64,000 nucleotides of DNA from Planctomycetaceae bacterium (GTDB lineage Bacteria; Planctomycetota; Phycisphaerae; Phycisphaerales; SM1A02): positions 149,888-213,887 of the forward strand of contig CANLHK010000006.1 of assembly GCA_947490615.1 (NCBI GenBank), read 5' to 3'. Of the stretch, positions 25,573 through 34,970 are shown piece after piece. Both the position numbers and the translations under genes were made by a program. The stretch's first letter is position 1. The number at the start of each line of letters is the position of its first letter. The notes beneath the pieces are model-generated. The model had not been told where the DNA came from and searched no databases. It saw nothing but the letters and a program-made list of their open reading frames with translations.

Positions 25573-27009
25573 ATGTCGTTGCCGATGCAGTCTCAGCCCA
25601 CGCAAGCGCTCGCCTCAATCGCGCCCAATCCGCGCCGCTGGCTCGTGCTGCTCGCGCTGACTGGAAGCCTGTCGATGATCTTCGTCGACATGACCGTGAC
25701 CGCGGTTGCGGGACCTGCCATCGGCGAAGCACTGGGACTCGACACCAACGGCGTGAGTTGGATCGCGACGAGCTACATGGTCACGCTCGCGGCGCTCATG
25801 GCCATCGGCGGACGCGTGGGCGACCTCATCGGCAAGCGCAACGCGTTTCTTGGCGGCGTCACTCTGTTTGCCGCAGCCAGTGCGATCTGTGGCGCGGCAC
25901 CCGATTCCTCGACGCTCTTCATCGGCCGAGTCCTGCAAGGGATCGCTGCATGCCTGATGCAACCCGCGTCCGCCGCGCTGGTCATTGAGAACTTCGCTGC
26001 GGGTGAACGCGGCAAGGCGATGGGCATCTACATCGGCATCCCGATGTCGTTCTTCGCGCTTGGTCCACTCCTTGGTGGACTCCTCGCGGAGTACGCGGGT
26101 TGGCGTTGGGTCTTCTATGTGAACCTTCCGATCGCGCTCGCAGCAGTCGCCTTGGCGTTTCGCGCGCGCATCGCCAATCTTCGCAGTACTGACCGCAGTT
26201 TCGATGCGCTTTCGGCGGTGCTCTTAGCGGTGGGACTCCCACTGGCTGTGTTCGCGCTCCAAGAAGGCGCTTCGCCATCAGCGGATGGCGGCCTGCGTTT
26301 GCTCGAGCCTCCCTTCATCGCGCTTCTTGGTGGCGGCGTGATGCTCACGGCACTCTTCGCCTACCGACAACTCTCGATCCCGCGACCGCTCGTGCGGCTC
26401 GATCTCTTCTCTGACCGACGACTGCGCGCCAATGTGCTTCTCGTCGGCATCATGCAGTTTGCGATGGCATCGCTCATCGTGCAAGGCGCGATCTACGCCA
26501 AGGATGTCCTCGGCTACACGCCCAAAGAAGCGGGCGCGAGTCTCATGCCGATGCTTGTTCCCGTGATCTTCCTCGCGTCGGTGGCAGGACGCCGCTATGA
26601 CCGCTTTGGTGTGCGCCCATTGGCTCGGCGCGGAACGATCATCGCGACGAGCGGACTGACCTGCTGGGGAATCGGCTCGATCCTGCACAACTACTCGGTC
26701 ATTGCCACAGGCATGGTGCTGCTTGGTTGTGGTGTCGCGTTCATCATGTCGCCCGCGAACACCGACACACTCTCGAATGTCACCGATGAAACGCGCGGAC
26801 AAGTCTCGGGATTGGTGCAGACTTGTCGGCAAGTTGGTGGCGCGCTCGGCGTGGCCTTCGCCGCAGCGATTAGTGGCATCGCGCAAACGCAGGGCGCAAG
26901 CTTGGCGACCTCGATCGGTGCTGCCATTCTCGGTGGCGCAGCGGTCGCAGCGTTGGGGATCGTGGTTGCGGCGCGCATGCCTGACTCCGCGCCGCGCCCG
27001 CGCAAGTAA
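25573..27009 (+). CDS. MFS exporter, DHA2 (EmrB/QacA) family
   Basis: A 478-residue transporter with about 14 transmembrane segments. It has the DHA2 marks: FVDMTVTAVAGPAIG in segment 1, WIATSYMVTLAALM, GGRVGDLIGKRNAFL (motif A, about 75-89), and FIGRVLQGIAACLMQPAS (motif B region). These proton-driven exporters remove drugs or metabolites. Start ATG 25573 is preferred; an in-frame ATG 23 codons earlier overlaps the promoter region of the divergent glycosyltransferase. No EmrA-like partner or regulator lies next to it. Confidence 0.92.
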   Translation: MSLPMQSQPTQALASIAPNPRRWLVLLALTGSLSMIFVDMTVTAVAGPAIGEALGLDTNGVSWIATSYMVTLAALMAIGGRVGDLIGKRNAFLGGVTLFAAASAICGAAPDSSTLFIGRVLQGIAACLMQPASAALVIENFAAGERGKAMGIYIGIPMSFFALGPLLGGLLAEYAGWRWVFYVNLPIALAAVALAFRARIANLRSTDRSFDALSAVLLAVGLPLAVFALQEGASPSADGGLRLLEPPFIALLGGGVMLTALFAYRQLSIPRPLVRLDLFSDRRLRANVLLVGIMQFAMASLIVQGAIYAKDVLGYTPKEAGASLMPMLVPVIFLASVAGRRYDRFGVRPLARRGTIIATSGLTCWGIGSILHNYSVIATGMVLLGCGVAFIMSPANTDTLSNVTDETRGQVSGLVQTCRQVGGALGVAFAAAISGIAQTQGASLATSIGAAILGGAAVAALGIVVAARMPDSAPRPRK

Positions 27010-27018
27010 TCTGCCTTG

Positions 27019-27133
27019 ATGGATGCACGCCCAGCTCTTTCCGTTGTTCCCGCTGTGTGGTTTGCGGTCCTCCTCGTGCTCTCAAACATCTTTATGACCT
27101 CCGCGTGATCCGGCCACCTCAAGGACTCTCGAC
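27019..27133 (+). pseudogene. Remnant of a DUF486 (DMT-like) membrane protein
   Basis: A 29-codon frame ATG 27019 to TGA 27106-27108 reads AVWFAVLLVLSNIFMTSA-stop and directly continues SGHLKD in the same frame. The DUF486 family N-terminus reads LLLLSNxFMTFAWYGHLK, so the stop stands where the invariant Trp should be (TGG to TGA). After HLKD the likeness ends. This is the decayed first transmembrane segment of a gene that was otherwise lost. It lies in the 226-base gap before the transglutaminase fusion. Confidence 0.55.
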
Positions 27134-27235
27134 GCGTGCCGAGAACGCGCGTCAGCACGCCCGAAAACTCTGCAGACGCAAGGCCGACGCTCTTCAAGCG
27201 AGTGATCGTTCAACCTCCTCGGGTACAGTGGCCCG

Positions 27236-29674
27236 ATGCCGCTTGCGCCCCTCTTCGTTGCTCTGCTGCTCTCGTCACCAACGGCCAGCGTCGAGAGTGT
27301 GCGCGCGCCAGGACTCACCAAGGCCTACGAGGCCGCGGGTGCCAACCGCGCGCAACTTGAGCAAGCGGTCGCTGCCGCGCCGCGCGATCAACTCAATTCG
27401 ATGGAGTGGTTGGTCTCACACATGCCGACGGCGGACTTGCGCACGCTCGACGCGCGCTTCTTGCTCGCGCATGTCGACGGCGCCTACCACGCTTGGAAGA
27501 ACGCGCCATGGCACGCGCTCGTGGATGAAGAGACCTACCGCGATGGCATTCTCCCCTACGCGAGTGTGAGTGAGCGTCGGGAGCTCTGGTTACCCACGCT
27601 GCGCGAGCGCTGCGCACCGTTCATCAAGGGCGCCACCACTCCTGCGCAGGCCGCAGTGCTGCTCAATCAGAAGGCGTTCGCAGAGTTCAAGGTGCAGTAC
27701 TCCACCAAGCGCGCGCGCGCGGATCAGTCGCCGAGCGAGTCGATGGACTCAGGCCTCGCTTCATGCACAGGACTTTCCATCTTGCTCATCGATGCCTGTC
27801 GATCGCTTGGTGTGCCCGCGCGCTTTGTCGGCGTGCCACTCTGGACCGACGGCAGCGGCAATCACTCGTGGGTCGAAATCTGGGACGGCACGCGTTGGCG
27901 CTACACAGGCGCAGCGGAACCCTCGGGTGACGCACTTGACGCTGGCTGGTTTAGCGGTCGCGCGGCTGGACAGAATCGCTCCAAGCCTGAGCACGCCATC
28001 TATGCAGTCTCGTGGCGCGAAACGGGCGTGGAGTTCCCGATGGTGTTCGATCCCTCACGGCCGCGCGCGCGCGCTGTCGATGTGACTGATCGCTACGCCA
28101 CGAAGGCGGCACCACTCACTGCAGGAATGAAACTCGTACGCGTCTGCGTGCGCGATCCACGCACGGGTCAGCGCGTGTCTGCAGTCGTGGAAGTCCTCGG
28201 CAAAGACGGCAAGCCCGTCGCGTCAGGCGCGACCAAGGATGAACGCTTCGATCTCAACGATCACCTTGAACTCGTCGTGCCACAAGATGGCATGCTCATC
28301 TATCTCGTCGACGGCTTCCCCACGGAAGGCAAGGCGACAGCGACCGCAGACTCAACCCAACTGCTCACGCTGTTCCAGGACGGCGCCAAGCAAACGAAGT
28401 CAGCGCCGGGCGCGATGCGCGATGACGACGCCACCTCATTGAGCGAGTGGCTCCCGCCCGATGTGCTCGCCGTGGCGCGCGTGGACGACGCTGCAACCAA
28501 GAGCCGCGATAGAGCCTCGATCGCGCCTCTCACCGAAGCGGATGCCAAGCGCGAGAGCGAACGACTCTGGAAAGAGCTGCTCGAAGAGACGCGCACCAAG
28601 GACAAAGCCGCGTTTGACGCGCGGGCACTCACGGCCGACGGCGCCACGATGCCCTTCTGGTACACGGTCTACGGCGAGAAACCGAAGGCAGGCCGCAGTC
28701 TCTACATCTCGATGCACGGCGGCGGCGGCGCGCCGAAAGAAGTAAACGACGGCCAGTGGAAGAACCAGCAGCGACTCTACAAGCCTGAGGAAGGCGTCTA
28801 TGTCGCGCCGCGCGCGCCGTCGGACAGTTGGAATCTCTGGCATCAAGGTCACATCGATCCGCTCTTCCGTCAGCTCATTGCCGACATGATCGCCTTTGAG
28901 GATGTCGATCCCGATCGCGTCTACCTCATGGGCTACAGCGCTGGCGGCGATGGCGTCTTTCAACTCGCGCCGCGCATGGCCGATTCGTTTGCCGCAGCGT
29001 CGATGATGGCGGGCCATCCCAATGAGACGCGCCCCGATGGCCTTCGCAACCTGCCGTTTGCGCTGTTCATGGGCGGAAAGGACGCGGCGTACCGTCGCAA
29101 CGAAATCGCTCGTGAGTGGAAGACCAAGCTCGACGAGCTCTCGACGCAAGATCCTGGTGGCTACAAGCACGAGGTGACCATCCACGAAGAGGACGGCCAC
29201 TGGATGAAGGGCAAGGACGCGGTCGCGGTGCCGTGGATGGCGAAGTACGCGCGCGATCTGCGACCAAGTCGCATCGTCTGGCTGCAGGACGATGTCACGA
29301 GTACGCGCTTCTACTGGTTGGCCAACGCGCATCCCGCAGGTGGACAGCGCGTGGTTGCAGAACGCGACGGGCAGACGATTCGAATCCTCGAGGCCAGCGC
29401 CGTTGAGGAGTTGGCGATTCGACTCGATGACTCCATGCTCGACCTCGACAAGCCCGTGAAGGTCATGTTTGGCGAAGCGACGCTCTTCGAGGGCGCTGTC
29501 GCGCGTGAGGTCAGTGTGCTTCGCACCACGCTCGCCGAACGCGGCGATCCGCACGGCATGTTCTGCGCGGAGATTCGCGTGAAGATCCCAGTGCCGATCC
29601 CCGTGCCGATCCCCGTGCCAGTTCCCGCAAGCGTTGACGCGAAGACTCCCGCACCGTCTGCCGCTCCCAAGTGA
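27236..29674 (+). CDS. Transglutaminase-like/alpha-beta-hydrolase fusion, exported
   Basis: An 812-residue secreted protein. A short signal peptide (about 1-18) precedes a transglutaminase-like domain with Cys177 (SCTGLSILLIDACRSLG), His210 (NHSWVEIWDG) and GVPARFVGVPLW, in the bacterial protease-like rather than mammalian style. A middle beta segment (about 295-345) looks like an Ig-type domain. The second half is an esterase of the PHB-depolymerase kind: MHGGGGAP oxyanion region, nucleophile Ser568 (GYSAGGD), and His655 (EEDGHWM). The tail is a proline-valine run (PVPIPVPIPVP). It probably binds and splits a peptide or ester polymer outside the cell; linking the two activities is inference. 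Confidence 0.85.
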   Translation: MPLAPLFVALLLSSPTASVESVRAPGLTKAYEAAGANRAQLEQAVAAAPRDQLNSMEWLVSHMPTADLRTLDARFLLAHVDGAYHAWKNAPWHALVDEETYRDGILPYASVSERRELWLPTLRERCAPFIKGATTPAQAAVLLNQKAFAEFKVQYSTKRARADQSPSESMDSGLASCTGLSILLIDACRSLGVPARFVGVPLWTDGSGNHSWVEIWDGTRWRYTGAAEPSGDALDAGWFSGRAAGQNRSKPEHAIYAVSWRETGVEFPMVFDPSRPRARAVDVTDRYATKAAPLTAGMKLVRVCVRDPRTGQRVSAVVEVLGKDGKPVASGATKDERFDLNDHLELVVPQDGMLIYLVDGFPTEGKATATADSTQLLTLFQDGAKQTKSAPGAMRDDDATSLSEWLPPDVLAVARVDDAATKSRDRASIAPLTEADAKRESERLWKELLEETRTKDKAAFDARALTADGATMPFWYTVYGEKPKAGRSLYISMHGGGGAPKEVNDGQWKNQQRLYKPEEGVYVAPRAPSDSWNLWHQGHIDPLFRQLIADMIAFEDVDPDRVYLMGYSAGGDGVFQLAPRMADSFAAASMMAGHPNETRPDGLRNLPFALFMGGKDAAYRRNEIAREWKTKLDELSTQDPGGYKHEVTIHEEDGHWMKGKDAVAVPWMAKYARDLRPSRIVWLQDDVTSTRFYWLANAHPAGGQRVVAERDGQTIRILEASAVEELAIRLDDSMLDLDKPVKVMFGEATLFEGAVAREVSVLRTTLAERGDPHGMFCAEIRVKIPVPIPVPIPVPVPASVDAKTPAPSAAPK

Positions 29675-29708
29675 CACGCCCCCACGGGCTTTCGCATAGG
29701 GTGCGCGC

Positions 29709-30299
29709 ATGAACCTCCGCCTCGCAGCCTCGCGCACACTTCTCTTGGGTGCGGTCGGCTTTGCCTGCGTCACGGGTCGAGCGTGGGCGCCACACTCGCC
29801 TGCGAGTATGGCACTGGAGTCAACGGGCCTCGTGCTTCTCTTGCTCGGCGCCTTTGGAAGAGTCTGGTGCGCGGCACACATCGCTGGACGCAAGAACCGC
29901 GACCTCGTGGCGGTCGGCCCGTTCTCGGTGATGCGCAATCCGCTCTACTTCTTCAGCATGTTTGCCTTCACAGGCGCAGGACTCTGCTTCGACTCGCTCT
30001 CGCTTGGCGCGATCTTTCTGGCGGTCTTCCTCATCACCCACTGGCCGACGATCCTCTCGGAAGAAAAGTTCTTGCGCGGCGCGTTTGGAAAGAGCTATGA
30101 GGAGTACTGCGCCCGCGTGCCCCGCTTCTTGCCGAATCTCTCGCTCTGCGTTCCCGCGGACGAAGTGACGGTCGGCATCCCGGCGTTTCGTCGCGTGCTC
30201 GTTGAGGCCGCCTGCATGCCATTGGCCTTTCTCGCGGCGCAAGGCATCGAACTCGCGCACGCCAACGGCACACTCCCGACGCTGCTGACGCTCTACTGA
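29709..30299 (+). CDS. Membrane methyltransferase of the isoprenylcysteine O-methyltransferase-like family
   Basis: A 196-residue polytopic protein. The SAM-binding signature of the ICMT/PEMT superfamily is clear: VAVGPFSVMRNPLYFFSMF (about 76-94) and EEKFLRGAFGKSYEEYCARVPRFLP (start about 121). Four or five hydrophobic segments flank it. Bacterial members methylate lipids or small molecules rather than prenylated proteins; the substrate here is unknown. It starts 35 bases behind the esterase fusion. Confidence 0.87.
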   Translation: MNLRLAASRTLLLGAVGFACVTGRAWAPHSPASMALESTGLVLLLLGAFGRVWCAAHIAGRKNRDLVAVGPFSVMRNPLYFFSMFAFTGAGLCFDSLSLGAIFLAVFLITHWPTILSEEKFLRGAFGKSYEEYCARVPRFLPNLSLCVPADEVTVGIPAFRRVLVEAACMPLAFLAAQGIELAHANGTLPTLLTLY

Positions 30300-30348
30300 G
30301 CCTGCGGCGCCATGCGGAATTCTTCGCGAGGCCGATTAGACTGCGACG

Positions 30349-31734
30349 ATGCACTTCGTCCCGCTCTTGACCGCCTTCGCACTCGCAGCAACGCAGGAAA
30401 CGCCCGCCTCTGAGCGACTTCTCATCGTGGCGCCTGCTGCGTGGTGCGAGGCGTTCGAGCCGTTCGCTGCGCACAAGCGCACGCTGCCGTGGATCCGCTC
30501 CTGCACTGTCATTTCGGTCGAGTCGCTTTCTGCCGAAGCGAAAGAGGGCGACGAAGCCGAGCGCCTCAAGCGAGGAATGTGGAAGCGCTGGCAACGCGAT
30601 GGAGACGACGGAGTGGACGCGGTGTTGCTCGTTGGCGACATGCATGTGCTGCCAACGCGCTACATGATGCTCGATCGTTCCACGAAAGCTGCTTGCGATG
30701 TCGCCTTCTACGCCAGCGATCTCTACTACGCGGATCTCGCCGACGACGCGGGCGCCTTCGAGAATTGGAACGCGCGCACCGACGGAATCCACGCGCGCTA
30801 CATCGGTGAAGTGCATGGCGAATCAGGCAAGGACGGCCCCATCGATGCGGACGGCAGCGGCCTCGTTCCCGAGATCGCACTCGGACGCTTTCCTGCCGCG
30901 ACGGTCGAGGAAGCCTGCGCTCTGGCGGCCAAGACGAAAGCCCACGACGCGCGCGTGCTCGCAGGGCGGCGCGGTGGGCACGACGGCGCCGTCACACCGT
31001 CGGCCGCTGTGGAAGTCGTCGCCTGCGGCGCATGGATCGACAACGCCGCGCGCATTCGTGGCGTGTCCGACGCGCTGCGAACGGGATTCACCGTCTCGCT
31101 CTTGAGCTACTTCGACACCGATACCGCGCGTCACCCGAATCCGCAGCGCGTCGTCGACGCGATGAACTCGGGGCGATCGCTCATTCTCCACACTGGTCAC
31201 GGTGAGCCGCATGGATGGCAAGATGGACTGCGACTCGAAGATCTCGAGCACACGCGACACGAGCCGACGACTCCCGTCATCCTTTCGATCGGCTGCTCCA
31301 CCGCTGTCGTCGCGCCACAGCCACCCTATGAGGCGTACCGCGACGCCGACGGCACCGACCACCTCGGCACCAATGCTGGCGAAGTCTTTCTCGCGCCACC
31401 TCCACCACCAGCGTGTCTGCAACCGCGCGCCTTCTCCCACGCGAGCATCGGCGCGACCAGTGTGCGCATGAGCGAAGGTGGCGCGATCGCTTACATCGGC
31501 TGCGTGACAGGAAGTCAACCCTGCGCGCACACGCTGCTCGACGCGTTTGCTGAGTGCCTCGCGAGAGAACCGGCGCAAAGCGTGGGTGGCGCGTGGAGTC
31601 ACGCGCTCAAGCAGTACATCCAACGCGAGCACCTGCGCGACCTCGCGCCGTCGGAGAGTTGGTATCCGCCGAGCATCTACTTCCAACCCATGAAGTTCGT
31701 CTTGCTCGGCGATCCCACCGCGCGCCTGCGCTAG
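30349..31734 (+). CDS. C25 (gingipain-like) cysteine peptidase, secreted
   Basis: A 461-residue exported protein with a short signal peptide (about 1-15). Its architecture matches the caspase-like C25 fold: VDAVLLVGDMHVLPTRY, FYASDLYYADL, IALGRFPA, then the catalytic pair His284 in HTGHGEPHGW and Cys316 in ILSIGCSTA. The substrate-binding acidic residues DGLRLEDLE follow the His. Family members cleave after Arg or Lys, but specificity cannot be read here. A histidine/cysteine pair at this spacing makes an active enzyme likely. It precedes the sugar-acid cluster by five or more bases but is probably unrelated to it. Confidence 0.85.
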   Translation: MHFVPLLTAFALAATQETPASERLLIVAPAAWCEAFEPFAAHKRTLPWIRSCTVISVESLSAEAKEGDEAERLKRGMWKRWQRDGDDGVDAVLLVGDMHVLPTRYMMLDRSTKAACDVAFYASDLYYADLADDAGAFENWNARTDGIHARYIGEVHGESGKDGPIDADGSGLVPEIALGRFPAATVEEACALAAKTKAHDARVLAGRRGGHDGAVTPSAAVEVVACGAWIDNAARIRGVSDALRTGFTVSLLSYFDTDTARHPNPQRVVDAMNSGRSLILHTGHGEPHGWQDGLRLEDLEHTRHEPTTPVILSIGCSTAVVAPQPPYEAYRDADGTDHLGTNAGEVFLAPPPPPACLQPRAFSHASIGATSVRMSEGGAIAYIGCVTGSQPCAHTLLDAFAECLAREPAQSVGGAWSHALKQYIQREHLRDLAPSESWYPPSIYFQPMKFVLLGDPTARLR

Positions 31735-31756
31735 CACTTTGCCGTATTCTCAGGCC

Positions 31757-32827
31757 GTGCAGCCCGCCTCGAAGTCACTCGTCACTCAGGCACGGCCGAT
31801 CTATGTGATCGGCGCGGGTTCGATCGTGCGTGATGCGCACCTTCCCGCGTATCGCGATGCTGGGTTTCCCATCGCGGGGATCTTCGACATCGACACCGCA
31901 CGCGCCGAGACCTTGGCACGCGAAACGGGAATCGTTGCGTTCAAGACACGCGAAGAGTTGTTCGCCGCGTGCGTCGAGCATGCGGGCGTCCTCGACCTCG
32001 CGCTGCCCCCCGCTGCGATGGCGGAAACACTGCGCGCCACGCCGAAGGGCGCGGTGCTCTTGCTGCAGAAACCGTTTGGCCGAACGCTCGCAGAGGCCAC
32101 TGAACTTCTTGAGATCACGCGTGAGCGCCAACTGCGCGGTGCCGTAAATTTCCAGTTACGGCACGCTCCCTGCGTCGAGGAAGTCCGCGCGCTCGTCGAC
32201 GCTGGCGCGATTGGTGAGGCGATTGATGTGGAGCTCCGAGTGGTCTGCACGATGCCATGGGAGACTTGGCCGTTCATGGTTGGGATGGAGCGCATGGAAG
32301 TGCTCATGCACTCGATTCACTACCTCGACCTCGTCCGCGCGTTCTTCGGCGAGCCTGCAGGGATTTGGTGCTCGATTGCGCGCCATCCGCTTGCTCAACA
32401 TCTTGCCGACACGCGCTCGACCACCGTCATGAACTTCGGTGAGATGCGTCGCGCGGTCGTCACGACCTTTCACCACCATCGCGCGCCGCAAGGCCACGAT
32501 GCGTCGCATCTCAAGATCGAAGGAACGCGCGGGACCATCGTCGCACAGCTCGGGGTCAACCTCGATTACCCACGCGGGCGCGCGGACCACATCGATCTCT
32601 CCCAAGACGGCGGCGCGTGGAAACGGATCACGCCGCGCGGCAACTGGTTCCCGCACGCCTTCGCTGGATCGATGCATGCGCTGCAACGATTGGCGACGGG
32701 CGTTGACGCGACCATCGAGAGTTCATTCGAAGATGCGTGGAGGACGATGGCGCTCGTGGAGACCTGCTACCGCAGTGCCAACCTCGGCGAGCGCGTGCCT
32801 GATCCGCCAACGAGAACCGCACCATGA
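31757..32827 (+). CDS. Gfo/Idh/MocA family NAD(P)-dependent oxidoreductase
   Basis: A 356-residue dehydrogenase. The Rossmann start reads IYVIGAGSIVRDAHLPAY (about 14-31), with the family EKP-equivalent LLLQKPFGRTLAEA (about 98-111). GTG 31757 is the likely start; a TTG six codons upstream in frame is the alternative. The gene overlaps the next one by ATGA and lies first in a block that fits L-fucose oxidation, so it may oxidise a sugar or sugar acid of that pathway, but the family acts on many substrates. Confidence 0.85.
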   Translation: MQPASKSLVTQARPIYVIGAGSIVRDAHLPAYRDAGFPIAGIFDIDTARAETLARETGIVAFKTREELFAACVEHAGVLDLALPPAAMAETLRATPKGAVLLLQKPFGRTLAEATELLEITRERQLRGAVNFQLRHAPCVEEVRALVDAGAIGEAIDVELRVVCTMPWETWPFMVGMERMEVLMHSIHYLDLVRAFFGEPAGIWCSIARHPLAQHLADTRSTTVMNFGEMRRAVVTTFHHHRAPQGHDASHLKIEGTRGTIVAQLGVNLDYPRGRADHIDLSQDGGAWKRITPRGNWFPHAFAGSMHALQRLATGVDATIESSFEDAWRTMALVETCYRSANLGERVPDPPTRTAP

Positions 32828-34200
32828 CGCGCACCACATCCATCGCGAGTCCCGCGAACACGATTCCGATCACGATCACCAACATCGAAATCATCGACCT
32901 TCGCTTTCCCACCAGCGAAGAAGCGCACGGTTCTGACGCGGTGCATGTTGATCCTGATTACTCCGCCGCGTGCGTGATCTTGCACACCGACTCCGCGCAT
33001 CAAGGGCACGGACTCACCTTCACCATCGGGCGCGGCAACGAAATCGTCTGTCAGGCGATTCGCTCGCTCGCACCGCTCGTGGTGGGACGGAGCCTCGCCA
33101 CGATTCGCGCCAATCGCCGCGGCTTCTGGCGAAGTCTCGCGCAGGACTCGCAGTTTCGCTGGCTAGGCCCAGAGAAAGGTGTGATGGCACTCGCGCTGGC
33201 CGCGGTGATCAACGCAGTGTGGGATCTCGAAGCGCGCGTGGCGGCCATGCCGCTCTGGCGACTCCTCGCCGAGATGCCCGCGGAAGAGCTCGTCGCTGCG
33301 ATCGATTTCCATGGCATTCGCGATGCGGTGGATGAAGCATCGTGCCTTGCGATCTTGCATGCCAACGACCCGACGCGCTCCGAGCGCATTGCCCGCGTGC
33401 AAAAAGATGGCTTCCCCGCCTACACCACAAGCTGCGGATGGATCGGATACACCGATGAGGTCGTGCGCGCGCGCTGTCGCGAAGCGCTGGCCGACGGCTT
33501 CACACACTTCAAGATGAAGATCGGGCAGTCGCTCGAAGACGATGTCCGACGCGCGCGCATCATTCGCCAAGAGATCGGGCCCAAGAGTACGCTCATGGTT
33601 GACGCGAACCAGCGCTTCGATGTGGCCGAAGCGATCGAGTGGATTCGTCCGCTCGCTCCCTTTGATATCTGGTGGTTCGAAGAGCCCGTGAGTCCCGACG
33701 ATGTCCTTGGTCACGCTGCGATTGCCCGCGCCATTCAACCGATCCGCGTCGCGACGGGTGAGCAGTGCCAGAACCGCGTGATGTTCAAGCAGTTTCTTGC
33801 TTCAGGCGGCATGCAGATCTGCCAACTGGATTCCTGCCGCGTTGGCGGCGTGAACGACAACCTCGCCATCATGGCTCTCGCGCGGACCTTCGGCGTTCCC
33901 GTCTGCCCGCACGCTGGCGGCGTCGGACTCTGCGAGTTGGTCGCGCACCTGATTCTTGTCGACTACATCCGCTTCAATCCCACGATGGATGGCCGCGTGT
34001 GCGAGTTTGTCGACCATCTCCATGAGCACTTTGTCGACCCCTGCGTCGTGAAGCGCGGTCGCTACCTCGCACCGCAACTGCCTGGATACTCCGCTGAAAT
34101 CAAGCGCGCTTCGCTCGAAGCCTTTGCCTTTCCTCATGGCCCAGAATGGACACGCCGCGCTGCGGCCAAGTCTGCCCAACACAACGGAGCATCACGGTGA
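32824..34200 (+). CDS. L-fuconate dehydratase-like enolase superfamily enzyme
   Basis: A 458-residue Mg-dependent dehydratase of the mandelate racemase/enolase superfamily, expected to turn L-fuconate into 2-keto-3-deoxy-L-fuconate. The active site is complete: KMK (Lys230/Lys232), metal ligands Asp260 (MVDANQRF) and Glu286/287 (WWFEEPVS), and the general base His363 (PHAGGVGL). The wording of the N-terminus (IEIIDLRFPTSEEAHGSDAVHVDPDYSAA) and the TIGRGNE loop is that of FucD/ENOSF1 rather than other acid-sugar dehydratases. It overlaps its upstream neighbour (ATGA) and downstream neighbour (GTGA), which argues for tight co-translation. Confidence 0.92.
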   Translation: MTRTTSIASPANTIPITITNIEIIDLRFPTSEEAHGSDAVHVDPDYSAACVILHTDSAHQGHGLTFTIGRGNEIVCQAIRSLAPLVVGRSLATIRANRRGFWRSLAQDSQFRWLGPEKGVMALALAAVINAVWDLEARVAAMPLWRLLAEMPAEELVAAIDFHGIRDAVDEASCLAILHANDPTRSERIARVQKDGFPAYTTSCGWIGYTDEVVRARCREALADGFTHFKMKIGQSLEDDVRRARIIRQEIGPKSTLMVDANQRFDVAEAIEWIRPLAPFDIWWFEEPVSPDDVLGHAAIARAIQPIRVATGEQCQNRVMFKQFLASGGMQICQLDSCRVGGVNDNLAIMALARTFGVPVCPHAGGVGLCELVAHLILVDYIRFNPTMDGRVCEFVDHLHEHFVDPCVVKRGRYLAPQLPGYSAEIKRASLEAFAFPHGPEWTRRAAAKSAQHNGASR

Positions 34201-34949
34201 GTACTGCTACTGGACGACTCTCAGGTCAGCGCGCCTTTGTCACCGCGGCGGGTGCAGGCATTGGTCGCGCCAGCGCACTGGCCTTCGCGCGTGAAGGCGC
34301 GCAGGTCATCGCGACGGACATCGACGAGGCGGCGCTCGCGAGCTTGCGAGAACTTGATCCACGCATCGTGGTTCAGACGCTCGACGCTCGCGACTTCGCT
34401 GCGGTGCGTGCTGCTGCGGCGTCGACAGGTTCCATCGACATCCTGCTCAACGCAGCAGGCTTTGTCCATCAGGGGACTCTCCTCGAGTGTGACGAGCGCG
34501 CGTGGGACTTCTCCTTCGACCTCAATGTGAAGAGCGTCTACCGCACGCTTCACGCGTTTTTGCCTGGAATGATCGCGCGCAAGCGTGGAAGCATCATCTC
34601 CGTTGCCAGCGTCGCGTCGAGCATTCGCGGCGTTCCGAATCGTGCCGCGTACAGCGCCACCAAGGCCGCACTCATCGGGCTCACGAAAGCCGTCGCAGCC
34701 GACACGGTTGGTCATGGTGTTCGCGTCAACGCGATCTGTCCAGGCACCGTTGAGACGCCAAGCCTCCAAGGACGCATCAATCAGAATGCCGACCCGACCG
34801 CTGCACGCGCTGCGTTTGTGGCGCGTCAACCGATGGGACGACTCGGCACCGCTGAAGAAGTCGCCAATCTCGCCGTCTACCTCGCGAGCGATGAGGCGAG
34901 TTACACGACAGGCGCGATCCATGTCATCGACGGCGGATGGACGATGTGA
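34197..34949 (+). CDS. Short-chain dehydrogenase (2-keto-3-deoxy-L-fuconate dehydrogenase-like)
   Basis: A 250-residue NAD(P)-dependent SDR. Cofactor loop TAAGAGIG (about 16-23), acidic DID after strand 2 (NAD preference), LLNAAG, catalytic Ser in SVASVAS and Tyr152/Lys156 in YSATKAALIG, then CPGTVETPSL. In the L-fuconate route this type of SDR follows the dehydratase. Start GTG 34197 overlaps the dehydratase stop as GTGA; no other start has better support. Substrate assignment rests on gene context. Confidence 0.85.
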   Translation: MSTATGRLSGQRAFVTAAGAGIGRASALAFAREGAQVIATDIDEAALASLRELDPRIVVQTLDARDFAAVRAAAASTGSIDILLNAAGFVHQGTLLECDERAWDFSFDLNVKSVYRTLHAFLPGMIARKRGSIISVASVASSIRGVPNRAAYSATKAALIGLTKAVAADTVGHGVRVNAICPGTVETPSLQGRINQNADPTAARAAFVARQPMGRLGTAEEVANLAVYLASDEASYTTGAIHVIDGGWTM

Positions 34950-34970
34950 GCAGCGCGATGTCGCGCGCGG

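Noticed and set aside
28436..29938. 500-residue minus-strand frame over the esterase half of the fusion
   Set aside because: Antisense shadow, rich in Arg and His, no motif.
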